In this document: one piece after another, positions 5,071-14,002 of the stretch
Layout: the number at the start of each line of letters is the position of its first letter
Position numbering within the stretch: the first letter of the stretch is position 1
Origin: Elusimicrobiota bacterium
GTDB taxonomy: Bacteria; Elusimicrobiota; Elusimicrobia; FEN-1173
Length of the DNA stretch: 17,320 bases
NCBI GenBank assembly: GCA_016722575.1
Contig: JADKIY010000008.1
Location: forward strand, 1 to 17,320
Direction: 5' to 3'
Program-made: the position numbers and the translations under genes
Notes under the pieces: generated by a model
Database searches by the model: none
What the model saw: the letters and a program-made list of their open reading frames with translations, nothing else
Told to the model about the DNA's origin: nothing

Positions 5071-7523
5071 CGCGCGGTTTTCTCGTAGACGGATTCGTCA
5101 ACGAGGCCAGTCTTTTCGGCTTGGTAAAGGATGCTCGGATTCTTTGGGTCGAACGCGCCAGTGTTGCCCGTGGCGGATTTTATTTGCGTTGGGTTAAAAA
5201 CAATATAGTGTTTTGCCCCATCGTCCATGGCCATCGACTTGCCCATCTTCCGACCTGAGCCGAATGTCGCGTCAGCGTCCATAATGATCCCGTCAAACCC
5301 GGCTTCCCGATAGACTTCCTTAACGAATTCGTTGCTTGCGAGGACTCCGTTTTCATCCTCGATGTAGGCAACTTTTTCGCTATTACGCATCGCCTCTTCA
5401 AATTCTTTTGCGCTAAAATCCCCAGGTTCCAGGTTCTGCGTAACATCACCCCAGATGGCCTGACCATCAACACCAAAATTACCTGCGGCACGTAACACGG
5501 ATTCATAAAGGCCAACGCCAGACCCGGACTCCTCACCGCTTTCCTCGTCAAAGTTGATTTCAAACCTCGTTGCACCCGGTCCGTCAATAATGACCGGATT
5601 CTCCATCCGGACATATGTTTCAAGAACCGTCTGGCCGCCGCCTGTAAGTTCTTTGCGCGCTGTGGCTCTCGCCTTATCCATCGCCTTCTCATACCGTGTG
5701 CTGTTGAATTTTGGCTCGGTCTTCCCGTCAAACATCTCCTGGAAAACACGTTCCGCGCGAAGTTCAATCCGCTGAGCCAAGTCTGGGCCTTCGCCAGCAT
5801 AATTTTTCGTTACATCACGTTTGGAGTCTGTGAAGTAAAAGGCTTTCCCGTAGTGGTTTTCGATGTTCGCCAGGTCCGTCTTAAATTCACTGAAAGAATG
5901 GGTCGTCCCATGATAAACCACCAACGGCTTCCCGCCCTGGGACATGGGCTTGCCGTTGTCGGTGACGACGGAGTCGCCGAACCATTGCTTGAATTCAGGG
6001 GTTTGGGTTTGATCTTTGCGTTCGGCTTGGTAAAGTTCACCCTGGCCACGTTGGTTTGTCCCGAAGCCACGAACGCCACTGGCATCCGAAAACCCGCGTT
6101 GTTTGTCCGATTGGGCGGGTGATCCTTTTTCATTACTCAATCGCGCACTCTCTGAAAGTTTTGCCTTGGCTTCACGCACCGCATCCGGGAAATTTAAACC
6201 CCTCCTCTTCCCATCAGCCACAAGGCGTTCAAACGATAAGACGACATTCTCTTTTGTCCCAGGGAACATATCCTCGGAATGGTAAGACACCACGCTGCCG
6301 GTACGTCCTACAACACGCACCGCCTTCCCTTCACTGATCCCCCTGAACACATCATCCGCAGTCCGCCATCCATTCCCTTTGAAATAGGACCGCAGCCGTT
6401 CCAGAAACGCCGAAATCTTGTCAAAAATCGCCTTGATGGCCGTCCGCTTCTCTTTCCCGGTCTTGCCTTTCTCGTATTTGGCAAAAGATTCTGCGATGTT
6501 TTCTTCGGTCCCAAACTTCGTCTGAAGGACAGCGTATTCCTGCTTGGTCAGGACATTAGTCGAAATGACGTGGAACGCCTCATGGTATCCGGTCCCGGCG
6601 TGGGCGCCGGAAGCGAACTGGACAAGGGCCTTCACCACGGGATGATTCTTGATCGGAAACGTAGCCCCTCGGACGGCGTATTTGTCGGCCTGGAATTCGG
6701 TCCCATACCCCTTCTGAAAGGCCTCCTTGTCCACCTTGATCGAGTCAACGAACTGGACAAACGTTTGGTCGGTGATCTTGTTGGCCGTGATGATCTTATT
6801 GAACGCCGAAACGGCGTCCTTTTGGCCCTGCGTGATACTGCTCTCGCGGGCAAAGGCAACGGCCTCGCGCAACGGCATCCCGGCGATCCTTGCCTTCGCC
6901 AAATTAGCGGTGTAATGTTCTTTGTTTGTGGCCGGCGCCTCGGCGCTGAAATCAGGCTGTTCCACTTGGAAATCGAATCCGGTGTCCGATGGCCCTTGCG
7001 GCTCAATGCTGGACTCGTAGTCGTGTATGCGAAGGGCCTCGTCCATATAATCCACGGCGTTACGGGACGGATTTGCGGGGGCTTTAAGTCTTCGGAGTGC
7101 GTCAAAAATGTCTTCCGGGCTTTTAATCAGTCCCGTCTCGACGGCGTCCTGCGCGACGACGTCGATCGGCCGCCCATCTTTTTTCTTCATCCAGACTTCG
7201 AGGGTGTTGTATTCACCCATCACATCACGCTGCCCGGAGATGATCTTGGGCGGCTGTAAACCTGGACCGATCAAGTCCTTCCACTGGTTGAACACGTCCC
7301 TGTCGAGGTTATACTGCGACACCGCCTCGTTTCGTATCGAATGGGCCATGCGTTGAACGGTATCCGGCGCCGCTGAAAATCGAACGTCCTCCGCCGCGTT
7401 CGCTTCTTTCTGCGTCGGAACTTTGAATATGTCCTCTTTCAGAAAATCCGGTTGAGTGATTGACGTTTTGGCCTTGTTAATTTCAGCCACTTTGTCCAAA
7501 TATGTCCGCATCTCCGGCGACAT
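5049..7523 (-). CDS. Giant polyvalent phage protein, zinc-peptidase and ADP-ribosyltransferase domains
   Basis: An 824-residue fragment with two enzyme-like domains. Residues about 285-410 hold a zincin-like domain: HEAFH at 314-318 (HExxH zinc and catalytic residues) and a downstream ENIAESFAKY whose Glu345 could be the third ligand, ending with FLERLRSYFKG. Residues about 505-805 resemble the ART-PolyVal ADP-ribosyltransferase fold: VVYHGTT with His538, AFYFTD with Tyr563, GFDGIIMDAD, and HYIVFNPTQIKSATGNTGAF with Gln780. This is an H-Y-Q-like triad. Both domain types are known in phage polyvalent proteins, proposed to be injected and to act on host targets or to process the polyprotein. 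The key residues listed are present. Frames overlap both neighbouring fragments, so this is part of one gene. Confidence 0.85.
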   Translation of the reverse strand: MSPEMRTYLDKVAEINKAKTSITQPDFLKEDIFKVPTQKEANAAEDVRFSAAPDTVQRMAHSIRNEAVSQYNLDRDVFNQWKDLIGPGLQPPKIISGQRDVMGEYNTLEVWMKKKDGRPIDVVAQDAVETGLIKSPEDIFDALRRLKAPANPSRNAVDYMDEALRIHDYESSIEPQGPSDTGFDFQVEQPDFSAEAPATNKEHYTANLAKARIAGMPLREAVAFARESSITQGQKDAVSAFNKIITANKITDQTFVQFVDSIKVDKEAFQKGYGTEFQADKYAVRGATFPIKNHPVVKALVQFASGAHAGTGYHEAFHVISTNVLTKQEYAVLQTKFGTEENIAESFAKYEKGKTGKEKRTAIKAIFDKISAFLERLRSYFKGNGWRTADDVFRGISEGKAVRVVGRTGSVVSYHSEDMFPGTKENVVLSFERLVADGKRRGLNFPDAVREAKAKLSESARLSNEKGSPAQSDKQRGFSDASGVRGFGTNQRGQGELYQAERKDQTQTPEFKQWFGDSVVTDNGKPMSQGGKPLVVYHGTTHSFSEFKTDLANIENHYGKAFYFTDSKRDVTKNYAGEGPDLAQRIELRAERVFQEMFDGKTEPKFNSTRYEKAMDKARATARKELTGGGQTVLETYVRMENPVIIDGPGATRFEINFDEESGEESGSGVGLYESVLRAAGNFGVDGQAIWGDVTQNLEPGDFSAKEFEEAMRNSEKVAYIEDENGVLASNEFVKEVYREAGFDGIIMDADATFGSGRKMGKSMAMDDGAKHYIVFNPTQIKSATGNTGAFDPKNPSILYQAEKTGLVDESVYEKTARCSVLAV

Positions 7524-8799
7524 CGTCGGTGGTGGCGTAGGAGTCTCGCCAGGGCTTCGTAGCCGTGTCCGTCATGTCTACCCCAGGGCCACCGCCTCCG
7601 AACGCACTCCCGCCAGCAAACCCAAGGATCGACCCAACGCCGGCATCGGAAGCCACTTCTTCCCAATCGACCTTCTCTCCCTTTGAAATCTTTTCAATGA
7701 CTGTCTGTCCACCTTCCTGGAACCCCTCGGTGGGCATCGCCATCAGCGATTGCCCAAGTCGCGTTTTCGCCTCTGGACCGAACCCGATCGCGTTCGTTAT
7801 GCCCAACAGAATGATGTTTTTCCAAAACGCTCCAAACGATCGTTTCGCCGCGTCCTCTTTATCCATCCCCTTTTGGACCAAGTCGTTGTAGACGCCGCCC
7901 TGCTCGGTGGCGGATTCCAAAACGGTGGGGGTTGCGATTTTAGCGGCCTTTGCGATCATGGCCGCATACGCTCCAAGGCGCGGGAGTTGGGATATCGCCT
8001 TCTCCGCGGCCATGCCCGGCACCCAGAACGCGGCCATGCTAGCAGCCCCCTGCGACAGCTTGTCGCCAAACGTCGGGTCTTCTGGGGCGATCTTGACCGC
8101 CATCTCGTTCAGTTTCGCAATGGCTTTATCGAACCCACCCAGAACCTTGCCGTCTGCCCCAACGAACCTGGACATCGCGGGAACGGCTCCTGCCATACCA
8201 GTGATCGTTGACACACCGGAAGTGGCGATGTTTCGCGCCGTCCGCGCCTGTTGTTCCTGGGTGATGTTCAGAAAATCCGGCGGGCTATTCAGTGTCTCGA
8301 CGACGGCCTTTCCTACAATCTCGGGGGTCGCCTTGCCTAACGTTCCACCGAGATCCTCGACCTTCTTCGCAATGGTTTGAACGATAGACGGCGCGCCAGT
8401 CGGCGCTTCCGTCTCCACGTCCGTCGTCCCAAGAATCCGCCGGATCATCTGCCCGTGACGGTTCGGATATTCGACGATGATAGGTGCTCTGGCCTTCTCC
8501 GCCGCCAAATAGGCTTCGTTCCCGTTCTTGAACGTTTGAACAGGCGTTCCCTTTGGCAGAGACACCTTCGTCGAATCCAATGAAATCACCATCGGCCTCG
8601 GCTTCGGCTGCGGTGGCTCCTTCGATTCTGGCTTAGGTAGGCCAGGCAGTTGGTCGATCTTTGGCGGCGTGACAGGTTTCGTCAGTTGCCCTGGCCCAAG
8701 GTTCGGGAGAGAGACAAAAGGGCTGGCTACGCCCATTTCGGGATCTCCCGAATCAACTGATTCCCAGGCGTCAGCTTCGCCGACAACCCTGGAACACAT
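7483..8799 (-). CDS. Giant polyvalent phage protein, Pro-rich linker and hydrophobic segment
   Basis: A 438-residue fragment. Residues about 25-70 are Pro/Lys-rich (KIDQLPGLPKPESKEPPQ). Residues about 150-420 contain repeated Ala/Gly-rich amphipathic or hydrophobic helices, for example MAAFWVPGMAAEKAI and NIILLGITNAIGFG. It ends with EGFQEGGQTVIEKI followed by GSILGFAGGSAFGGGG. That Gly/Ala-rich block recurs in large phage internal or polyvalent proteins and may be membrane-active. One slip at 7483-7523 joins it to the peptidase fragment, whose reading starts MSPEMRTYLDKVAEI. The first few residues are out of frame with the KYP repeats upstream. Confidence 0.75.
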   Translation of the reverse strand: MCSRVVGEADAWESVDSGDPEMGVASPFVSLPNLGPGQLTKPVTPPKIDQLPGLPKPESKEPPQPKPRPMVISLDSTKVSLPKGTPVQTFKNGNEAYLAAEKARAPIIVEYPNRHGQMIRRILGTTDVETEAPTGAPSIVQTIAKKVEDLGGTLGKATPEIVGKAVVETLNSPPDFLNITQEQQARTARNIATSGVSTITGMAGAVPAMSRFVGADGKVLGGFDKAIAKLNEMAVKIAPEDPTFGDKLSQGAASMAAFWVPGMAAEKAISQLPRLGAYAAMIAKAAKIATPTVLESATEQGGVYNDLVQKGMDKEDAAKRSFGAFWKNIILLGITNAIGFGPEAKTRLGQSLMAMPTEGFQEGGQTVIEKISKGEKVDWEEVASDAGVGSILGFAGGSAFGGGGPGVDMTDTATKPWRDSYATTDDVAGDADIFGQSG

Positions 8800-9105
8800 C
8801 CGGGTATTTCGTCTCCAAGGCCGAGGCCATCGTTTTGGCGTCGAGGCTCTTGTATTTCGGGTATTTGGCCTTCACCGGTCGATGACCACCAGGGCTTCCT
8901 TCGTTCCCTCATCGGGGTGTGCCTTGTAGAAGGCGTCGGTTCGAAGCGATTTCGGGACAAGAGCCGGCGGCACCGGCGCGTCAGGCGCATAGGTTTTCAG
9001 ATACCCGAACTTGTCCGGGTATTTTCGCGCCAGGGCGGACGACAAGTTGGTATCGAGAAGTCCCGGCCAAGTGCGGATACTTCTCGCGGACTTTGTCCAG
9101 GACAT
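8771..9105 (-). CDS. Giant polyvalent phage protein, N-terminal KYP repeats (start unresolved)
   Basis: Two copies of a repeat of about 30 residues with paired KYP motifs lie in different frames. The first reads VREKYPHL, then SSALARKYPDKFG. The second (8771-8875) reads VKAKYPKYKSLDAKTMASAL then ETKYPDVF. Such tandem repeats occur at the N-termini of giant phage proteins; their role is unknown. Between the copies lies DAPVPPALVPKSLRTDAFYK. The open frame from ATG 9105 contains the middle part only. An upstream ATG at 9173 would read through the terminator stem at 9139-9167, so I doubt it. An AGGAG at 9134-9138 has no convincing start at normal distance. At least two slips make the true start uncertain. 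Confidence 0.6.
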
Positions 9106-9138
9106 CCGGACGACGTTACCGCGTCTTCTTCGCTCCTG

Positions 9139-9167
9139 AAAAAACTCCTTGATTCGGAATCAAAGAG
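9139..9167 (-). terminator. Rho-independent terminator before the giant gene
   Basis: On the minus strand a 10 bp stem (CTCTTTGATT with AATCAAGGAG, one G-U pair) closes a CCG loop and runs directly into six Ts (9139-9144). It follows the small secreted-protein gene and precedes the giant polyvalent gene. Transcripts from the structural genes should end or be attenuated here, so the giant gene may be expressed at a lower level by read-through. I see no clear promoter between it and the KYP repeats. Confidence 0.7.
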
Positions 9168-9257
9168 TCCCATGGGTTAGAAGTTTCCCTCTCTGTTCGG
9201 CGTCCATCCTGGCTTGCTCAAGGATTGTGTTGCCACAAGCGACAGGTCGAGCCGCTT

Positions 9258-9423
9258 TTATTTAAGCGTGTCTTTGAAAGCAGAGTCTTCGAACAACGTC
9301 GTAACAGGAATTTCCAGTTGGTCGTTTAGAGTCTCCGCCAGCAAGCCTCCAAGTCGCATTTCTGAGGATATTGCCTCGCGACCAAGAAAAGAGGATAAAA
9401 ATAAGAAGCGATCTTTTTTTCAT
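9258..9423 (-). CDS. Small secreted or membrane protein (one frameshift)
   Basis: Begins MKKRSLLIFILFS, a short basic end and hydrophobic core like a signal peptide. After one slip near 9375 it continues REAISSEMRLGGLLAETLND and FEDSAFKDTLK to a TAA at 9258, about 55 residues. The same frame past that TAA stays open (KRLDLSLVATQSLSKPGW) to a TAA at 9177 directly before the terminator, so the true end may be 9177. A GGAAG lies 3 bases upstream of the ATG, a weak ribosome site. Function unknown; position between fibre-like genes and the giant gene. Confidence 0.45.
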
Positions 9424-9481
9424 TGTCTTCCACCCCTAGATTGCGAAATGAGCCAAATACCCGCGGACAGACTTACTGCCA

Positions 9482-9571
9482 TCAACCTGTCCAGGCTGAA
9501 ACAGCGCCAGATAAAAACAGGTCAACGTTGATGAATTTCGTAAGACCCCAGTTTTGAGCTATAGAAGTCAT
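9482..9571 (-). CDS. Possible short ORF or end of the tail-fibre gene
   Basis: An ATG at 9571 gives MTSIAQNWGLTKFINVDLF and SGAVSAWTG, ending at TGA 9482. The same frame is open upstream across an in-frame TAA (EFLDAGGGSSWWGVDNTGP before the stop). So this may be the end of the fibre-like gene at 9650-10070 broken by errors rather than a separate gene. No ribosome site is evident. Family unknown. Confidence 0.3.
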   Translation of the reverse strand: MTSIAQNWGLTKFINVDLFLSGAVSAWTG

Positions 9572-9649
9572 TTATGGACCCGTGTTATCTACGCCCCACC
9601 AACTAGAACCGCCTCCAGCGTCCAGAAATTCGCTGATCTAACCGGCTTG

Positions 9650-10070
9650 TCAATTCGCAGTCGTGGCATTGCTTGGCCCGTCGACAATAAATCTAACGGT
9701 AGCCGTTCCGCCTTCGATTGCGAGTCGAAGGATTGCGATTTCGTCGCTAGAACTCCAGCCAGTGATGGAAGCTGGTGTATAGGCAAACCCACTCCCGGAA
9801 ACGCATTTGGGCTTGAAAACTTTGAATAATATGGCAAGGTTATTGCGCGCATTTGCCAACGTGTAATCCGCCGCCCCTCCAAAACGGTTCCGGTAGTTTT
9901 TGGCGCCGTATACGGAAATGGCAATGACGTGAAAGTATTTTGCTGATGTTCCTCATCGCGTGAGCGTTATTTTGTCCCCAACGTTGTATTTTCGCTGTCA
10001 CATCGCCAGACAACGACAGTGAATGTCGTTGCCGAAGCAGGATAAAAGAGTTTGATGTGTTACTCGGCAG
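9650..10070 (-). CDS. Fibre-like or distal tail protein, frameshifted (start unresolved)
   Basis: Pieces in adjoining frames read IKLFYPASATTFTVVVWRC, then KYFHVIAISVYGAKNYRNRF, ADYTLANARNNLAILFKVF and AILRLAIEGGTATVRFIVDG before a TGA at 9650. The composition (beta-strand-like, Thr/Ser/Ala-rich) suits a receptor-binding or fibre-tip domain, but I do not recognise a specific fold. There is an in-frame TGA near 9932 and no clear start. It could continue from the gene ending at 10081. Position between fibre-like genes and the giant protein supports a tail role only weakly. Confidence 0.4.
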
Positions 10071-10080
10071 CCTTTTATCC

Positions 10081-10485
10081 TTAGCGAACCTGAAACTTTG
10101 GCGGCGTTACGCTGTCATCCGCAAGCTTTGCCGTTGTGACACTCGCGTTTACAATCTTTGCGTGGAAACACTATTGTCTGTCGTTGCATAGCATCGACAA
10201 GTCCCAGGAAGACCGGGACTATGCTAATCGTCCTCAACTGGAACAGTCTGTATCTTTAGAGCGCCTTTACCTCGCTGTTAAGACAAAGTTGAGATTCGTG
10301 GATGGCGCTGACGCCGTATCCCCGCTAGACGGTGTCCATTTATATTTCGGATTGGAGGTGTCAGCCCCTGGGAATGACCCCTGCGACGTCAAAGCAGTCT
10401 CGATGTCCATTTTCAACTCGCGGATTCTGTTGTCCCCGTTGCTTTTCGCTTCGCTCCCTGCGGGAGTGGTTGTGTCCCAGGTCAT
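10081..10485 (-). CDS. Tail-fibre-like protein, short, frameshifted
   Basis: Starts MTWDTTTPAGSEAKSNGDNR and continues IRELKMDIETAL, an opening typical of phage tail-fibre or tail-tip proteins. It then reads KYKWTPSSGDTASAP. Near the end, in another frame, it has IVNASVTTAKLADDSVTPPK, the Val-Thr-Thr-Ala-Lys-Leu-Ala-Asp repeat common in fibres, then a TAA at 10081. At least two compensating slips occur between (uncorrected stop 10267). The start ATG has GAGG 5 bases upstream. About 134 residues, short for a fibre, so it may be only the proximal part. Confidence 0.55.
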
Positions 10486-10494
10486 TTTGGCCTC

Positions 10495-11221
10495 TTATTC
10501 CAGATTGATTTCTGTGTCTTTGATCGGGAAATCTTCGTTCCCGGTGTCGCCAACGTATGAATCGAACCCGCCAATGTAGTTTTTAAGCAAGTCATCAGCC
10601 GCTTTCAGAGCGCCAGACTGCTGCAATTCCATGCTCGTCGGGTTATATGGGATCGGCCGGTCCATCATGTCCCGCGTCTGTCTTTCAGGATGGTCACGGT
10701 TATATATCTTCTTCGCTAGCTCCTCCCGCTTCTCGCGATGTTTGCCGCCTGGGACGGAGTCATCCCGCCCTTCTCTTTTTGTATCGTTTGCGAAACGTCA
10801 TGCTCATCCCATCTTTCCCCATATTCATCGAAGGCGCGTAATCGTCCAAAAACTTCCCCATCTTCCCGACGTTCGTGACTTCGCTCGGCGTCTCGAACGC
10901 CGGTTTTGTCACCACTCCGCTGGCAAGGCCGCGGGCCGCCATGATTTCCTCGGGGTCAGGAGGGATCAGGCCAATGGCCTTCGCCATGTTCTTTACCTGA
11001 ATCTGGTTTTCCCTCTGCGCCTGAATCTTTCCTAACTCCTCTTGCAGGCCAATCATTTTGATGTAGGCGTCCAGTTGGCCTTTCTGCTGTTCTCGGCGGT
11101 TGTCAATCCCACCGCCAACGCCCATCAAGAACCCTTCGGCAACGCGGGCCGGCGTGTTCGGACGTTCTTGTTTCCCGCGCTGGCGCTGTGCCAGTGCGAG
11201 GAGTTCAGTTAGCGTAGACAT
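10495..11221 (-). CDS. Putative internal virion or tail protein, frameshifted
   Basis: Starts MSTLTELLALAQRQRGKQER with GGAGG 5 bases before the ATG. An amphipathic region rich in Gln, Lys and Glu (MIGLQEELGKIQAQRENQIQ) suggests a coiled coil at about residues 50-85. The first frame breaks after MSMTFRK. Two slips near 10795 and 10735 continue it as TIQKEKGGMTPSQAANIAR, then EELAKKIYNRDHPERQTRD and ADDLLKNYIGGFDSYVGD to TAA 10495. Joined length is about 242 residues. It overlaps the end of the upstream probable ejection protein by 17 bases. No family recognised; placement after the tail genes fits a virion-internal protein. Confidence 0.5.
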
Positions 11222-12144
11222 TTCCGCCTCCGAAGTTTTCCATCCATCCAGGCGGGAGTAGGGAAAGTTTCGGCGGAAGATAACCACTGCTCCCGGACGC
11301 TGAACCTCCACTACTTCCAAAGGAATTCATTAGTCCATAGCCGCCAAGAGTAGAGAGCATCGTTAGAACCGACTCGTAAGGGCTTGCACTATACGTCTGC
11401 CCGGGGTATCCGCCGCCTACCGACTGTAGTGCCCCCACCTGCCCCTGCTTCTCGCTCTGCTTGCGTAAGAAGTCGGCGTAGGATGCCTTAGCTTGAGAAT
11501 CAGCCAGAGTTCGGTCAAGCCCGCCGTATTGGAACGCGGCTCCGATCCGGCCCCTGGCTGATGCCTTCCTGGGCCTGGCCAAGGCTCGCGGCCATCGGGA
11601 CCGCCGACAGGCGACGTTGGGCGAAGGCGTCGTAAAGCTCCGCCAGCTTGTCGCTCTTTTGTTTCATCCCCTGCTCTTGGAGATTCCCAAGCCGTTTCAT
11701 CGTGTCGCGGCTGTAAAGACTGCCACCAAATGCGGCCGACCGTTTAAGGGCGTCCGTGGACTCAAGCGTTGCCCGATCCACGTTTTCGGAAAACCCCTTA
11801 TACAGGCCTCTCTCGTTATATGGGTCATACGACGAATTTGCGGACAACAGGTTCTTTAATTCCCCCGAAGCGGCATCGAACATTTCTGGGTTTGCGCTAT
11901 TCAGAAGTTCCATCAGCTTGCTTTGCCCGGCAGTTTCGATGTTCGACTTGTCGTAATTCCCAAGGGCGCCGTCGTATTCCTGCCTGGCCGTATAGTTCCC
12001 AAGCTTCCCGGTCATTCCGAATTCACGCAACTTGTCCCATGCGTCAGAAACTTCCCACGGGACCTTGTTTTTCTTCGGTTTTGCTAATGCGCTCCCGATC
12101 GCCGATGCGGCGGTTAGGGCGAGAGGAATTACAATCGGGTCCAT
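11205..12144 (-). CDS. Putative DNA-ejection / internal virion protein (one frameshift)
   Basis: About 313 residues once a slip near 11550 is joined (QAQEGISQG then RIGAAFQYGGLDRTLADSQA). The N-terminus MDPIVIPLALTAASAIGSAL is a hydrophobic, glycine-zipper-like helix followed by lysines, as in podoviral ejection proteins. The middle is long helices with a regular AELYDAFAQRRL. The C-terminus is Gly/Ser-rich (SFGSSGGSASGSSG) ending GGGNVYAN. AGGAG lies 7 bases before the ATG. Ejection proteins are made with the tail genes, packed inside the capsid and injected. The role is inferred from architecture and order; there is no enzymatic motif. Confidence 0.55.
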
Positions 12145-12153
12145 GTGTGTCTC

Positions 12154-12474
12154 CTAGAAAACTATCAAGCGGTAAGTCTTGCTTGCCGCGTCCGACCGAA
12201 AATACAGGGTCGTGTCTGTGTTCGCGGTTGTCCCGTCGTAAACTGTCCCCGCGCCAGTCTGTCCATAAACGATCCATCCCGTAGGCGTCTTGCCGAGCGT
12301 GTGGCTTACTGAAAATTCAGTCCCTGGCGTTACGTGGCTCGTCACCGAAACAAGACGGCAATCAACATTGTCCTCAAACTTAATCCCGCGATTCAAAATC
12401 GAGTCCAGGTTGATGTTCATGTCCGTCAGTATTTTGACGATGTTCCCAACGCTGAACTTTTGATAGGCGGTCAC
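12154..12474 (-). CDS. Small tail-associated protein, 106 aa
   Basis: Starts at a GTG overlapping the upstream stop as GTGA, giving VTAYQKFSVGNIVKILTDM. It has a C-terminal beta-sandwich-like stretch SVSHTLGKTPTGWIVYGQTG followed by TLYFRSDAASKTYRLIVF. The HTLGKTPTGWIV pattern is seen in small phage tail or fibre-associated proteins (compare HNLGRxPxGF in tail proteins). The gene reads without a slip, unlike its neighbours. Exact role unknown. Confidence 0.6.
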   Translation of the reverse strand: MTAYQKFSVGNIVKILTDMNINLDSILNRGIKFEDNVDCRLVSVTSHVTPGTEFSVSHTLGKTPTGWIVYGQTGAGTVYDGTTANTDTTLYFRSDAASKTYRLIVF

Positions 12475-14002
12475 AACCGCATCTCCCTGGGGCCAGCCTT
12501 GACGTAGTATTTCTTAAGCGTAAAGCCTTCGTCGGCGGTGTCGTTTGAGAACCTGAACCGGATCGAGGAAGACACGACATCAAACCATGAATTGACAGGG
12601 GCGCTGTCAGGAGGATAGTCCGTGTCCAGGGTCGCCGTCCCGATGGTTGTCCACGTCGTCCCGCTGTCGGTTGAATAGTCAATGTCCACGAAGTCCCCTT
12701 AGCCCAAACCTGCAAACCCGTCCACCGCATGAGGCGCCCTGTCTCAAGGCCAAAATCCTCTGCTATGAAATCCTTGGTTTCGTATTGAGCGTCAATGGCC
12801 ACGGCGTTGTCTGAACTGGTCGCCGTGTCTCGGAACGTCGAATTCCCGGACGAATCACCAAAAACGACTACGGGGTTAAGCGATTCAAGGTTTATGTCGT
12901 CCCACCGCGTCGCGTCGGAATCCCACGTCCCGGAGTCGCTGTCCCATGATTCGTCATCCGTGTCAACGTAGGTAGAAATGGATGTCGTGTTGGCCCGCGT
13001 GTCTTTGAACCAATCTCCGGTCTTGTAGTTGTATTTGTAAATCGTCCCCGGCGTTGTCTGGTCGTCCATTGGGACGGCAAGCCAGTATTCATCCAATTCG
13101 CGCACAACAATTCCGACGGACTTCCGAAGGTGGACGGGGTTCAACCCTTCCTGATTTCATCGACCACGTGGCTCTGGACGAGCGGGCGTTCTGCCCGTCG
13201 AACAAGTGGACGCCATCGTTGGCAAGGAATATCTGCCCTCCGTTCGGCAACTGCCTGACCGTCTGGTGCGCCGCGGCGCCGATTCCAGTGCTTTTGCGCT
13301 CGAACCGGAACACCTCGGAGGTTGAAACGCCGTATCCCAGGTAAATCGAGGCTTTCCATGTGGACAGTGAAATAAGGACCCACAAAGCCGTCGCCATGAT
13401 GTTCTCGCCGTCCGAAACCAAATCAGCGCTCCCGGAGTTCCCAATGCCCCATTCTTCGGGATCGCGGTGTCGCACCACTGTATTCTTGAAGGGAGACAGT
13501 CCCACCATCCGTCACATGGCCAAGGATTAGATACCCGCCGTAGGCAACCCATGTATTTGCATGTCGGCGGCGATCCCCCAAGCGTTGCGGTATTGCCGGA
13601 CCCGATATACTTCCTTATTGGGTCAATGCCGTTCGTGAAAGTCATGATCCGCGAACCACCAGAGACAGGGAAAGCGAAATCGAACAAATCGTTCGTCGTC
13701 CCTGTTAGCGCTGCCCCGGTGACATCGGTCCAAGTGTCTGCCCCCTTTTCGAGCAATTCCACGCTCGTCAGGCCAAGACGTAAAAGGTAGGCGGTCTCTG
13801 CCGTCGGAAGTTCCGCGTAGGCCATAACCCTTTCGCCTAAGGATGCCCCGAGAACCGTTGTCCCGCAACGCTTCCTGATGATGTTCCGGTTCGTCTCCAT
13901 ATTCTGGAGAGCCGAAGCGTTTTGCGGGTCGATGAATTCCGCCGGGGCCGAAACATCCAGCCCGCGCACCGGCAGCAGAATTGGCTTCTTCTTAGTCGGC
14001 AT
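12471..14002 (-). CDS. Tail/stopper protein with probable beta-propeller, frameshifted
   Basis: The ATG at 14002 overlaps the upstream TAA as TAATG. The start MPTKKKPILLPVRGLDVSAP, then LQNMETNRNIIRKRCGTTVL, is the usual opening of phage stopper/tail-tube partners such as P22 gp10-like or T7 gp12-like proteins. Slips near 13520, 13160 and 12700 break about 510 residues. Later pieces contain VRQLPNGGQIFLANDGVHLF, YKYNYKTGDWFKDTRANTT and a WDSDSGTWDSDATRWDD repeat, consistent with propeller blades. It ends VKAGPREMRL at a TGA at 12471. It probably closes the connector after DNA packaging. The family name is by resemblance, not a search. Confidence 0.65.

Noticed and set aside
6279..7259. Plus-strand ORF of 326 residues opposite the peptidase domain
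   Set aside because: The minus strand encodes a clear HEAFH domain in one uninterrupted frame; the plus ORF has no recognisable motif and is explained as a shadow.
10190..10225. Stem-loop AGCAT-AGTCCC ... GGGACT-ATGCT with a 5-base bulge
   Set aside because: No T tract follows and it lies inside the tail-fibre-like coding region; likely chance or local mRNA structure.
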